Of a DNA stretch of 64,000 nucleotides, positions 1-8,817 are shown piece by piece; positions within the stretch are counted from its first letter, which is position 1; each line of letters opens with the position of its first letter. The translations under genes and the position numbers were made by a program. The stretch spans positions 1 to 64,000 of the forward strand of contig NZ_JAJCXB010000010.1 of the NCBI RefSeq assembly GCF_020564935.1, read 5' to 3'. This DNA comes from Streptomyces pinistramenti (GTDB lineage Bacteria > Actinomycetota > Actinomycetes > Streptomycetales > Streptomycetaceae). Below the pieces are notes generated by a model, which was not told the DNA's origin, did no database searches, and saw only the letters and a list, made by a program, of their open reading frames with translations.

Positions 1-109
1 GTCGCCGCCCCGCCCCGGCGCGCGGGGCGGTACGCGGGCCCGCCGCTCCGGCGTGGGGGCGAAGTCCCCGGTCTCGGGGGTGCATTGGACGATTTCCGTG
101 CCGAGCCGT

Positions 110-860
110 TACCAAGGCGGGCCGCGTGCTCGGCGAGCAGATCGGCGAATACCTCGTTCAGCGGACCGACGAACACCCCGTTCGCTGGTGGCGGATGGCC
201 ACCGATCCGGTCCGCCGGGCCGGTGGCCATCCGCCACCGCACTCACACCGCGAGCGGCCGGCGGATTCCCGATGCTGGAGCGCCCCGCCATCTTCGTGGC
301 CGATGGCACACCCAGCGAGTCGGCCGCGCACAGCATCGCCGCGGCCGGCTGGTCCTCGGGGCCGAGCTGAAACGGCGTCGGCTCGCGACAACGGCCACAT
401 CCGCCGGAGCAGGACCCGGCATCTCAGCATCGAGCTGCCGGGCCGCGCTGTGCAGGAGAGCTGCGGCGTCGGTGTCGTTGAAGGCGGACGCCAGGCGCGC
501 ATCGACGCGGTCGGGGAGCGCGGAGCACCCCGAGCCGCCGGAGATCGCCGTCACGCTCACCTTGGCCGGCAGCGGGAAACGGGAGTCGGCGCCGGGCAGT
601 TGCGCCTGGTCGAGGAGACCGACCAGGCGGGCGGCGCGGGAGATCACGCCGGTGACGCTCCTGCTGAAGCCGGAGCGCCAGGGCCGAGATCGCTCCGGCC
701 GCCCCGTACGGGCAGCCGACGCAGCTCGTACGGGGGCTCCACACCGTCGCGGCGTTCCGCCGGATCGCACGGCTCCAGCAGACGATTCAGCTGCTCCCGC
801 AGCACGCCTCGCGCGGAGGCCCGTACAGGACCCGGTAAGGGACGAGGCCGGTCAAGCAAC
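110..860 (-). pseudogene. Decayed M20-family metallopeptidase remnant
   Basis: On the minus strand, pieces in different frames read like an M20/acetylornithine-deacetylase-type peptidase. One frame carries the dimerisation-domain look (RAARLVGLLDQAQLPGADS, then KVSVTAISGGSG and LPDRVDARLASAFND). A second frame, further downstream, carries a C-terminal block (AADSLGVPSATKMAG followed by SSIGN). The metal-binding N-terminal half is not recognisable and the frames do not join, so it cannot make a working enzyme. It lies downstream of the lasso precursor on the same strand and seems unrelated to it. Boundaries are approximate. Confidence 0.5.
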
Positions 861-1101
861 CCCGATTGCCGAGGTCCTACCCGGCCTTCCGGATGCGCCC
901 CGGCGAAACGCTCGACGCGCTGATCTCACCATAAGGAACTCACCATAAGGAAGGGCGGGAAGAACGTAGTTGTGCGATACCCGGCTCTGCGCTGGGAAAA
1001 TTCGCCCGTGACGTACCGTCGCAGAGAAATGCGAGGGCGAATCCCGGTGCAGGGCCGGGTACGACGACCGTTTATCAGTCAGCCGACGTCCGCCGACTGT
1101 G

Positions 1102-1239
1102 CTACTTGGGCTTCTTGAAGCCGAAGGTCGTGGCGTCCTTCTTCGTGTAGATGGTCCCGTCCGTGTCCTTGTTGAAGTGGCCGACCTTGGCGACGGTGGG
1201 AGCCGTGTAGCGCTCCGGCAGCTGCTTGTTCCTGGTCAT
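1102..1239 (-). CDS. Lasso peptide precursor (A protein)
   Basis: Encodes a 45-residue precursor. The ATG at 1239 is chosen because GGGAG lies 6 bases upstream; an in-frame upstream ATG would add 16 residues. The leader has the lasso-type recognition pattern (YTAPTVAKVGHF, i.e. YxxPx...GxF) and Thr at position -2 of the cleavage site (KDT-D). Predicted cleavage leaves an 18-residue core GTIYTKKDATTFGFKKPK: Gly1 and Asp8 would form an 8-residue macrolactam ring, and the tail TTFGFKKPK offers Phe or Lys as plugs. Five lysines make it strongly cationic. It is transcribed away from the cyclase gene 0.85 kb away, which is unusual because precursors usually lie just upstream of the cyclase on the same strand. 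I do not recognise this core among lasso peptides I know. Confidence 0.9.
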   Translation of the reverse strand: MTRNKQLPERYTAPTVAKVGHFNKDTDGTIYTKKDATTFGFKKPK

Positions 1240-2088
1240 GGCTTTCTCCCATGCAACTCGGTTGAGCCTGGAATGACGCTGAATCATGTAACCGGCTTCC
1301 CTCCGGGGTGTCTACGTGAGCGTGCCGGTTTCCGCCATCTCCGAGTCGGCCTTCTCCCGCACATGCGGATCAGCCAGAAAAAGGACGACCATTCATGTGT
1401 GCATCGAACATGCCGTGAAGTGGGCGCGAGTGCGGGCCCCACTGAGCAAAGTGCGGCATGTGGAGAGCGCCGTGGGCGGCGACCGGGAAAGTCTGTGCTA
1501 CCGCGCCCCCTGGCCTGCAAATTCGCCCGAACGGGACGAGGAGGAAGAGGTTCGATGGATGTCCGGATGACGAATTTCATGGAATTTGAATTATTATCCA
1601 CATGCGAGCCATTGCCGTGGATCCGTTGTAATTGGCCATCAAAAAACTGACCCCTCAACTCTCTTTCCGTCACAGCAGTGGGCGGCGCCAACCGCCTTTT
1701 CCGTCAAAGCAATGGCGCGATGTCAACTGTGCCCAGTTGCACGTCCTTTCTCCGGTGGTGCACGGTTCTGCGGCGGCCGTTGTGCGCAGGCCGAAGCGGT
1801 GATCGACCGGGATCGCCGCGCCGGTCGATCGCGTCGGCCAGCTCGGCGGCATGCCGGTCGCAGGGGGCACTCCCTGCGCCGTCGCCAGGCCGGATGCGGC
1901 GTTCGTTGCTCAGTACGGGGCAGAGCCGCATCCGGGCACCGTGCTCGTGCGGGGTGCAGGTGTCACTTCCTACGGGTGAGGTGCCGGCGGGGCAGCCGTC
2001 CGGTCGGTGGTGCCGGTGCGCGGGCAGGGGTGGACGCGATGCCGACGGCGCGGATGTCGCCTTGATACCTGATGGTGAGGCTGTGCAA
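1240..2088. promoter_or_regulatory. Divergent intergenic region between lasso precursor and lasso operon
   Basis: About 850 bases separate the start of the precursor (minus) from the likely start of the cyclase (plus), so promoters for both must lie here. The stretch 1570-1680 is clearly richer in A and T than its surroundings (it includes GAATTATTATCCACATG near 1590), as expected of a regulatory region. No convincing gene is seen; the ORFs crossing it show no recognisable family. No -35/-10 pair could be fixed by eye. Confidence 0.4.
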
Positions 2089-3966
2089 TTGCTGAACGAC
2101 AACCTTGTGGTCTTTCCGGACTCCCCGGGCGGCGCGTGGGCTCACCGCCAATTCGGTGCCGAGGCGCCGCAGATGGTGCCCCATGCTTCCGGGCGGCCGT
2201 GGCTGGCCGGCTCGTGGGCACCGGAGGATCTGGTGGTGGCCGAGGCGGGCCGGGTACGGGTGGCGGTGTTCGGTTTGAGCGCGATCACGCCGGAACGTCT
2301 GGCCGCGTTGATCTCCCCGGTACGCGGCCTGCCGGACGTGGACAGGGTGGCCCGCCGGCTTCCCGGCAGTGCTCATGTGGTGGCATCGGTCCACGGCCAG
2401 GTCCGGTTCCAGGGCACCGTCACCGGAACCCGCTGCGTGTTCGCCGCCTGTGTGGACGAGGTGCCGGTCGCCGCCGACCGGGCCGACGTGCTGGCCCGCA
2501 TGACCGGAGCGGAGCCGGATGAGGAGCTGCTCGCGGCGGGTGTGACGCACGGGATGTTCTTCGCGCCGCTGAGTGAGCGCAGTTGGTGGCGCGGGGTGCA
2601 CCAGGTGGCTGCGGACTCCTATCTGGCGATCCCCGGCAACGGCGCGGCCCGCACGGTGCGTTGGTGGAACCCTCCGGAGCCGGATGTCCCCCTGGCCCAG
2701 GGTGCGGCCCAGGTGCGCGAGAGCCTGCGGGAGGCCGTGGCCCAGCGGCAAACCCACCAAGGCAGGCTGTCGGCGGACCTGTCGGGAGGCATGGATTCCA
2801 CCTCGCTGTGCTTTCTCGCCGCTGAGCACCACCCCGACCTGCTGACCTTTCGCTGGAACGGCGGCAGTGCGATCAACGACGACCCCCGGTACGCCACCCA
2901 GGCCGAGCGTTCGCTGGCGCACGCCGAGCACCTGACCGTGCCGGAGACCGACGCACCGCCCGTGTTCGCCCCGCCGTACTCACTGCCGGACACGGAAGCC
3001 CCGCGGGCTCTTACCCGTGGGATGAATGCGATCCGCTCCGAGATCCGGCTGCTGGTCGAGCACGGCGCCACCCGGCACATGGCCGGGCACGGGGCCGATG
3101 AGCTGTTCACCGGCAGTGCCGCCTACCTGCACACGCTCTTCCGCCGCAGCCCGTTCGCCGCCCTGCGGCAACTGCGCGCCCACCGGGCCCTGTACCGCTG
3201 GCCGCTGGCGTCCAGCCTGTCCGGGCTGCTGCGCGGGGAAGACCTTGGTGCATGGTGGCGACGGTGCGCCGATGGCCTCGGACGTCCCGCGCCGCCGAGC
3301 CCGGCTCCCGCCCTGGACTGGGGGGTACAGGTCCCGGCGACTCCGTGGGCCACCGGGGACGCGGTGAAGACCACGCAGACGATCTTCTACGGTGTAGCGG
3401 ATCAGGTCGCCCCGCTGGCACAGGACCGGGGGCAGCACGAGGCCCTCACGGCGCTGCGCAGCGCAGGGCCCGCGCTCCGGTTGCTCGGCCGCGAGTTCGC
3501 CGCCGAGGGGCTGCGCCTGGAGTTGCCTTACCTGGACGACCGGGTGGCCGAGGCCGCGCTGTCGATCGTTCCCCACGAGCGCTACACCCCCTGGCGGTAC
3601 AAGCCGGTGCTGGCCACGGCGATGCGCGGTCTCGTGCCCGACGTGATCCTGGACCGGACCACCAAGGGCGACTGCGAGGAATCCGTCGACCGCGCCCTGC
3701 AGGAACACATTCCCGACCTGCTGGAGCTGTTCACGGACTCGCTGCTGGCGCGTCGCGGCCTGATCGACCCGGCCCGTCTGCGGACCACCTTGCTGACGCC
3801 GCCCCGGTCCGGAGACGTCTGGTCCGCCCAACTGGAAGCGACGCTCGGCGCCGAGCTGTGGCTGCGGGAGATCGCGGCCCGCACCACCACGTCGGCACCC
3901 GCCGGTCCTGCCCGCGACGACTCCCACCGCCTCCACCGAGTGCCCGACCCCGAGGAGAGGTCATGA
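2089..3966 (+). CDS. Lasso cyclase, asparagine-synthetase-like (C protein)
   Basis: About 625 residues, the usual size of a lasso cyclase. It would activate the Asp8 side chain of the core with ATP and close the ring onto Gly1. The N-terminal part is a glutamine-amidotransferase-like domain beginning NLVVFPDSPGGAWA; the synthetase half has the ATP-binding PP-loop ADLSGGMDSTSLC and, near the C-terminus, LELPYLDDRVAEAALS followed by the lysine-containing DRTTKGDCEES. The frame stays open to 1678, but the protein-like region begins near 2083. TTG at 2089 has GGTGAGG 8 bases upstream and is preferred; GTG at 2083 or 2107 are alternatives. The stop overlaps the start of the next gene by four bases, so the two are translationally coupled. 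Confidence 0.88.
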   Translation: MLNDNLVVFPDSPGGAWAHRQFGAEAPQMVPHASGRPWLAGSWAPEDLVVAEAGRVRVAVFGLSAITPERLAALISPVRGLPDVDRVARRLPGSAHVVASVHGQVRFQGTVTGTRCVFAACVDEVPVAADRADVLARMTGAEPDEELLAAGVTHGMFFAPLSERSWWRGVHQVAADSYLAIPGNGAARTVRWWNPPEPDVPLAQGAAQVRESLREAVAQRQTHQGRLSADLSGGMDSTSLCFLAAEHHPDLLTFRWNGGSAINDDPRYATQAERSLAHAEHLTVPETDAPPVFAPPYSLPDTEAPRALTRGMNAIRSEIRLLVEHGATRHMAGHGADELFTGSAAYLHTLFRRSPFAALRQLRAHRALYRWPLASSLSGLLRGEDLGAWWRRCADGLGRPAPPSPAPALDWGVQVPATPWATGDAVKTTQTIFYGVADQVAPLAQDRGQHEALTALRSAGPALRLLGREFAAEGLRLELPYLDDRVAEAALSIVPHERYTPWRYKPVLATAMRGLVPDVILDRTTKGDCEESVDRALQEHIPDLLELFTDSLLARRGLIDPARLRTTLLTPPRSGDVWSAQLEATLGAELWLREIAARTTTSAPAGPARDDSHRLHRVPDPEERS

Positions 3967-4400
3967 CCAGTCCGCCCTGCGCGCTGCCGCCCCGCACCCG
4001 GCTGCCCCTGCACCGGCGTCTGCTGCCGCTGACCGCCGTGGCCCTCGCCCTGCCGCTGGCCAAACTGCCACCCAGGTACCTGCGCGCCACACTTGAGGCG
4101 CTACGCCTCGGCGCCCGTCCGGGCACCGCCGCGCAGGCATCCGCGGCCCGCAGCGCAGTCGTCGCGGTCAGCCTGCACTGCGCCGTCCACAACTGCCTTC
4201 AGCGATCGGTCGCAGCAGCCCTGCTGTGCCGCTTCAAGGGAGTGTGGCCCACCTGGCAGACCGGCGTGCGCACGACGCCGTTCGCCGCCCACGCCTGGAT
4301 CGAAGCCGACGGCCGGGTGATCGACGAGCCGTACCCCGACGGCTACTACCGGCCGCTGCTCACCGTCGCCCCCCGCCCGCCCAAGCGAGCGGCCCGATAG
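3963..4400 (+). CDS. Lasso leader peptidase, transglutaminase-like (B2 protein)
   Basis: 145 residues. Removes the leader from the precursor using a Cys-His-Asp protease of the transglutaminase-like fold. The cysteine is in HNCLQRSVAAALLCR, the histidine in FAAHAWIEADGRVID, with the aspartate shortly after. It starts at ATG 3963 within the cyclase stop (ATGA overlap). Here B2 precedes B1, whereas the actinobacterial clusters I know usually run cyclase, B1, B2; this rearranged order is worth noting. Confidence 0.88.
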   Translation: MTSPPCALPPRTRLPLHRRLLPLTAVALALPLAKLPPRYLRATLEALRLGARPGTAAQASAARSAVVAVSLHCAVHNCLQRSVAAALLCRFKGVWPTWQTGVRTTPFAAHAWIEADGRVIDEPYPDGYYRPLLTVAPRPPKRAAR

Positions 4401-4424
4401 CCGCTCCCCCGCCCGGAGGACCAC

Positions 4425-4685
4425 ATGACGCTACGCCTGACCGCCCACACGGTCGCCACCGACACCGACGACGGCGCAGTGCTTCTGAGCCAGCGCACCG
4501 GGCACTACTGGCAGCTCAACCGGACCGGCGCCTACGCGCTGCAGCGCCTGCTGGCCGGATGCACCACGGATCAACTCGCCGAGGAGTTCGCGGCCCGGTT
4601 CGACATCGCGCCGACGCAGGCACGCGAGGACCTCACGGCGATGACCGAACAGCTCCAGGCATCCGGACTGGCGGAGGCCGGCTGA
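4425..4685 (+). CDS. Lasso RiPP recognition element, PqqD-like (B1 protein)
   Basis: 86 residues, the normal size for a stand-alone RRE. It should bind the YxxP-type leader motif of the precursor and deliver it to peptidase and cyclase. Visible features: GAVLLSQRTGHYWQLN (beta-hairpin with the Leu-Asn turn common in PqqD proteins), then helices with LLAGCTTDQLAEEF and LTAMTEQLQASGL. Good ribosome site (GGAGG before ATG), 24 bases after the B2 stop. Confidence 0.87.
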   Translation: MTLRLTAHTVATDTDDGAVLLSQRTGHYWQLNRTGAYALQRLLAGCTTDQLAEEFAARFDIAPTQAREDLTAMTEQLQASGLAEAG

Positions 4686-4790
4686 CAACCGGCCCGGCCT
4701 ACAGCGCCCCGCGCGGTGCCGGTCGTCCTGCCTCGAACCCGCTCGTCGTGACAGCCCGTGCGACGGGCCTGAAAAGGAGCCGCGCGCGCG

Positions 4791-6542
4791 ATGCTTCGAC
4801 AGCTGTGGATCCTGACCCAAGGGCAGCGGCGCCCCTTGGGGGCCGCCCTGCTCCTCACCTTGACCGCGGCCGCCGTGGGCGTCGCCCAGCCCCTGGCAGC
4901 CAAGGGGGTGATCGATGCACTCACCGCACACCGGCCGCTCCTGCTCCCCGTCGCCGTCCTTGTCCTGCTGTTGCTGGCCCAGGCGCTGATCGGTGCCTTC
5001 GCCGCCTTCCTCCTGGAGCGCACCGGCGAACGGTTCGTGCTGGGCATGCGCACCGGACTGGTCTCGCACCTGCTGCGGATCCAGATGCGGGCCTTCGACC
5101 ACCTGCGCGTGGGCGACCTCATGGCACGCGCCTCGACGGACGTGGCCGTCCTGCGCGAGGCGCTGACGCACGTCTCGGTCCAGATCGCCACCAACCTGTG
5201 CGTCGCTCTGGGAAGCGTCGGCGCCATGTTCGTGATGGATCCGGTCCTGATGCTGCTCATCCTGGGCGTACTGCTCACCGCCAGCATCGTGATCAACGGG
5301 CTGGCGGCGAGGGTCGGCCGCGCGTCGATGACACTGCAGACCGCCGTCGGGGCGATCTCGGCCGGACTGGAACGAGTGCTGTCGGCGCTGCGCACCGTCC
5401 GCGCCAACCGCGCCGAACAACGGGAGATCGACCACCTCGCCGCACTGGCCCACCGCGCCTACGACGCCGCGGTGCACAGCGCACGGCTCACGGCGACGAT
5501 CGCTCCCGCGGCCCAGATGGCCATCAACGCCGCCTTCGTCCTGATCCTCCTGGTCGGTGCGGCCCGTGTCGACCAAGGGGCGCTCTCGCTCGGCGCCCTC
5601 GTGGCGACACTGCTGTACGCCACCCAACTCACCGGACCCGTCACCGAGTTGATGGAGGGCATCGCCTCTGTCAACCGGGCCAAAGGCGCCATCGAGCGCA
5701 TCCAAGAGGTGTACGCGCTCCCCACCGAAGACAGCACCACCCTCACACTCGGCCGCGGCACACCGGGGTGGCAGCCATCCCCGCGCCCGCCCGCGCCCGC
5801 AGCGCTGGAAATTCGTGATCTGCGGTTCGGGTACAGCCCCGATTCGCCGGTGCTCCGGGGGCTGTCGCTGACCGTCCCTCCCCACGCGCTGGTCGCCCTG
5901 GTCGGCCCGTCCGGAGCCGGCAAGTCGACCGTCCTCGCACTGATCAACCGGTTCTACGAGCCGTGGAGCGGCAGCATCCGCATCGACGGGCGGCCTGCCG
6001 CGGAACTCAGCCTCAAGGAGTGGCGCTCACACATCGGCTGGGTCGAACAGGACTGCCCGATCCTGCACGGCACCTTGCGCGACAACCTCTGCTACGCCGC
6101 CCCGGACACCACCGACGACAGGCTGTGGCAGGTCCTCGGCCTCGTCAACCTCACGCACAAGATCCACCACCTGCCCGCAGGGCTCAACACCGAAGTCGGT
6201 GAGCGCGGAGTGCGCCTGTCCAGTGGCGAACGCCAAAGAATCGCCATCGCCCGAGCGGTCCTGGCCCGCCCCCGGCTGCTGCTGATGGACGAACCCACCG
6301 CCCACCTCGATCCCGCCAACGAGGCCGCCCTGACGGTCAACATGCACGACCTGCGCCAGGAATGCGCCCTCCTGGTCATCGCCCACCGGATGTCCACCAT
6401 CGAAGCGGCGGACACCGTCGTCATGCTCTCGAACGGCACGGCACACGCCACCGGAACGTACGCCGAACTCCTCCGCACCCACCGCGGATTCCAGCAACTC
6501 ACCGGCCGCTCCCCCGGTATCAACGGAACACGTCGTCCCTAA
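4791..6542 (+). CDS. ABC exporter of the lasso cluster (D protein)
   Basis: 583 residues: an N-terminal six-helix transmembrane domain (about residues 15-310) fused to a nucleotide-binding domain. Walker A is GPSGAGKST, signature VRLSSGERQRIAIARA, Walker B RLLLMDEPTAHLD, switch VIAHRM. Such half-transporter homodimers export the mature lasso peptide and often give self-resistance. AAAAGGAG lies upstream of the ATG. It is the last gene of the apparent operon cyclase-B2-B1-D. Confidence 0.88.
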   Translation: MLRQLWILTQGQRRPLGAALLLTLTAAAVGVAQPLAAKGVIDALTAHRPLLLPVAVLVLLLLAQALIGAFAAFLLERTGERFVLGMRTGLVSHLLRIQMRAFDHLRVGDLMARASTDVAVLREALTHVSVQIATNLCVALGSVGAMFVMDPVLMLLILGVLLTASIVINGLAARVGRASMTLQTAVGAISAGLERVLSALRTVRANRAEQREIDHLAALAHRAYDAAVHSARLTATIAPAAQMAINAAFVLILLVGAARVDQGALSLGALVATLLYATQLTGPVTELMEGIASVNRAKGAIERIQEVYALPTEDSTTLTLGRGTPGWQPSPRPPAPAALEIRDLRFGYSPDSPVLRGLSLTVPPHALVALVGPSGAGKSTVLALINRFYEPWSGSIRIDGRPAAELSLKEWRSHIGWVEQDCPILHGTLRDNLCYAAPDTTDDRLWQVLGLVNLTHKIHHLPAGLNTEVGERGVRLSSGERQRIAIARAVLARPRLLLMDEPTAHLDPANEAALTVNMHDLRQECALLVIAHRMSTIEAADTVVMLSNGTAHATGTYAELLRTHRGFQQLTGRSPGINGTRRP

Positions 6543-6719
6543 CCGTCAGACATACGCAGAGGCAGCCTGCACATGATCCACCGCGGTGCTGCCGACGCAC
6601 CAGTTGCACCAAAAATTCTTGGTCTTGCTCACGGGGAGCATCAAGATTCGCAGCGCCTCACCGCGCGGGCGCGAAGATCCGCCGGTTGCGCCCACCGATG
6701 TGCGCGTTACCGTGAAGAG

Positions 6720-7466
6720 GTGACCTCCGACACAGTGCCGCAGGTCCTCGCAGGTGACGCCGCGATCGAGTCCGTCAGCGTCCTCGGCGAGGACTCCCGG
6801 CGGCAGATGTTCGCGTTCATCCGGCGTCAGGGCCGCCCCGTGACCCGGGACGAGGCCGCCGCCAGCGTGGGCATCTCGCGCAAGCTCGCCGCCTTCCACC
6901 TCGACAAGCTCGTGGACGCCGGCCTGCTGCGCGCCCGGTACGAATCACCCGGCGAGATCCGGAAGGCCGGCCGCCGGCCCAAGGTCTACGAACCGACCGA
7001 CGGCCACATCCACGTCAGCATCCCCGACCGCCGCCACGAGCTGCTTGCCGACCTGCTGCTGGAGGCCGTCCTGACCGAGGACGACGGCGAATCCGCGACC
7101 CACGCCGCCGTACGCACAGCCGACCGGCGCGGACGGGAACTGGGCGAGAGGGAGCGGGAGCGGACACGTCCCGGCCGGCTCGGTGCGGAACGTGGACTGA
7201 GCGTCTGCGAGCGGATGCTCGGCCGGCACGGCTTCGAGCCCGTCCGCGAAACCCCCACCCAACTGCGGCTGCGCAACTGCCCGTTCCAGCCCCTGGCAGC
7301 CAAGGCTCCCGAGCTGGTGTGTCACATGAACCGCGCCTTCATCGCCGGATACCTGCAGGGCCTGGAGGTCAGCGGCGTGGAGGCGGTCCTCGCCCCGCGC
7401 CCCGGGGAATGCTGCGTCCGGCTGGGCCCCACAAGGAGTGATGCGCGACCCTCTTCACCACAGTGA
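6720..7466 (+). CDS. HTH regulator with C-terminal cysteines, SufR/ArsR-like
   Basis: About 248 residues from GTG 6720. The N-terminal winged helix (RRQMFAFIRRQGRPVTRDEA, then SVGISRKLAAFHLDKLVDAG) is of the ArsR/SufR type. The C-terminal half has cysteines spaced like a metal or Fe-S cluster site: RNCPFQPL, 13 residues later VCHMN, and PGECCVRL near the end. SufR-like proteins are redox- or iron-sensing repressors; whether this one binds a cluster is inference. It lies 178 bases after the lasso exporter and before a DoxX gene. The start is uncertain because no clear ribosome site is present; the open frame continues to 6573. Confidence 0.75.
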   Translation: MTSDTVPQVLAGDAAIESVSVLGEDSRRQMFAFIRRQGRPVTRDEAAASVGISRKLAAFHLDKLVDAGLLRARYESPGEIRKAGRRPKVYEPTDGHIHVSIPDRRHELLADLLLEAVLTEDDGESATHAAVRTADRRGRELGERERERTRPGRLGAERGLSVCERMLGRHGFEPVRETPTQLRLRNCPFQPLAAKAPELVCHMNRAFIAGYLQGLEVSGVEAVLAPRPGECCVRLGPTRSDARPSSPQ

Positions 7467-7608
7467 CGTCGTCGAGCTGCCGACCGAGGACGTCGCCGAC
7501 GCCGCCACCGAGCGTGGCCGGCAGGACCAGGACCAAGGTCACGGCGCCGAGGTGGCCGTGGGCGACGCCCACGGGGACCGGCCCGGCGTTCTTGACCGGA
7601 GTATTCAC

Positions 7609-8166
7609 ATGCCTATCAACCGCACCACGCACCGACCTTCGGCTACGGCAGAATCGACAGCGCAGAACGCCGTCACGGCGACAACGTCCGCATCCGACTG
7701 GGGACTTCTGCTGATCAGGCTGTCATTCGGACTGCTGATGGCGGGGCACGGATCTCAGAAACTGTTCGGAATTTTCGGAGGCCAGGGGCTGACGGAAACC
7801 GGAAAGGGTTTCGCAGCCCTCGGCTACCAGCCCGGAAAGCTCTTCGCCCTGATCGGAGGTCTGTCCGAATTCCTCGGCGGCCTCGGCCTGGCCTTCGGGC
7901 TGCTCACGCCGCTCGCGGCCGCCGCCCTCATCGGCGTAATGATCAACGCCATGGCAACCGTCACCGGGGCCCACGGCCTCTGGGAGACAGACGGCGGAGT
8001 GGAGTACAACGTCTGCATCGCCGTGGTCGCCCTGGCCGTCGCCGCCATCGGACCCGGGAGGCTGGCCGTGGACCGGTTCTTCCGCTGGGGCACGGGCGGC
8101 TGGCCCGAGGCCGCTGTCGCCCTCGGCCTGGGCGGAATCGCCGCCGCGATCTCCCTGAGTCTCTGA
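7609..8166 (+). CDS. DoxX-family membrane protein
   Basis: 185 residues with four predicted transmembrane helices. The DoxX signature is clear: SDWGLLLIRLSFGLLMAGHG, then GSQKLFGIFGGQG, FAALGYQPGKLF and LIGGLSEFLGGLGLAFGLL. ATG 7609 has GGAG 8 bases upstream; the frame is open to 7438 but overlaps the previous gene. DoxX proteins are small membrane components linked to redox or thiol stress in actinobacteria. The neighbouring cysteine-rich regulator is its likely controller (inference). Confidence 0.85.
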   Translation: MPINRTTHRPSATAESTAQNAVTATTSASDWGLLLIRLSFGLLMAGHGSQKLFGIFGGQGLTETGKGFAALGYQPGKLFALIGGLSEFLGGLGLAFGLLTPLAAAALIGVMINAMATVTGAHGLWETDGGVEYNVCIAVVALAVAAIGPGRLAVDRFFRWGTGGWPEAAVALGLGGIAAAISLSL

Positions 8167-8702
8167 ACCTCCGTACCCACGCCCGCCACGGCACAGTTGA
8201 CACCCGGCACGAGCGGGTGCGGGCTCCGAGGCCGGCAGATCGAGCGGTCGCGAGAGTGGGAGCCCCGCGATACCGGTAGGTGTAACACCCTGGCACCTTC
8301 CCGGTAGCGGACCGTTCCCGCAGGTCACAAAGGGTCTGACATGGCTACGTCCACCCTCACGCGGTCCACCGAGCAACCTTCGCTCCCCACAGAAAGTAGG
8401 AGGGGGAAACGGTCGAACTCACCGCACGGTGACAACGTCCCCCCTTCCACTACTTCCGAGAGCGGGATTACCGCACCCACCCAACGGGGGAACCTGGCGG
8501 TCTGAGTGCCCGCTCTCGGAAACCGGCGCTGCCCGTGCACCACGCACCCTCGCGTTACTCGGGGGTGGCCGCTGGGGTCGTGTGGCACCGCTGCGGGGTC
8601 GTACCGCCCATCAGTAACCCACTCCTGCGGGAGTGCGCCGAACGGGGTTGAAAGCCGTACGGCCCCCACGTTGTCCGTCCTCGCCGGCGAGGACGACGAC
8701 CA
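8167..8702 (+). other. Intergenic stretch before the tRNA-like gene
   Basis: No recognised gene. One short frame, 8341-8505, has an ATG with AAAGGG upstream and encodes a Ser/Thr/Pro-rich 54-residue peptide without recognisable features. It may be a scrap of the mobile region that follows or chance. Confidence 0.3.
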
Positions 8703-8778
8703 GCCCGCCCAGCCCAACGGGGCGAGAGGCACGCGGCCTAGACCCGCGGTGTTCCCGGTTCGAGTCCGGGGGCGGGCA
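8703..8778 (+). tRNA. tRNA-like gene, anticodon TAG if canonical
   Basis: Folds as a cloverleaf: acceptor stem GCCCGCC (8703-8709) with GGCGGGC (8771-8777) and discriminator A; D-arm GCC...GGC around AACGGGGCGAGA; anticodon stem CGCGG/CCGCG (8732-8736, 8744-8748); T-arm CCCGG-TTCGAGT-CCGGG. CCA is not encoded. The anticodon loop is CCTAGAC, giving TAG at 34-36 (would read CUA), but position 33 is C instead of the near-universal T, and there is no long variable arm as a tRNA-Leu would have. It may be a diverged mobile-element tRNA or a decayed tRNA. It lies at the edge of a phage-like patch. Confidence 0.6.
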
Positions 8779-8817
8779 CGCAACAACAACGAGCGCCAGG
8801 ACAACGACCACCAGGGG

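Noticed and set aside
1586..2065. Possible second small gene between precursor and cyclase
   Set aside because: No lasso leader motif, no convincing ribosome site, no recognisable family.
2089..3966. Primary-metabolism asparagine synthetase
   Set aside because: Its place with B1, B2, exporter and precursor identifies a lasso cyclase.
4431..5885. 484-codon open frame on the minus strand opposite the lasso exporter
   Set aside because: Shadow of the B1 and ABC genes, no recognisable domain.
7369..7632. Minus-strand frame opposite the regulator end
   Set aside because: It has a hydrophobic run but no start context and no family; overlaps two real genes on the other strand.
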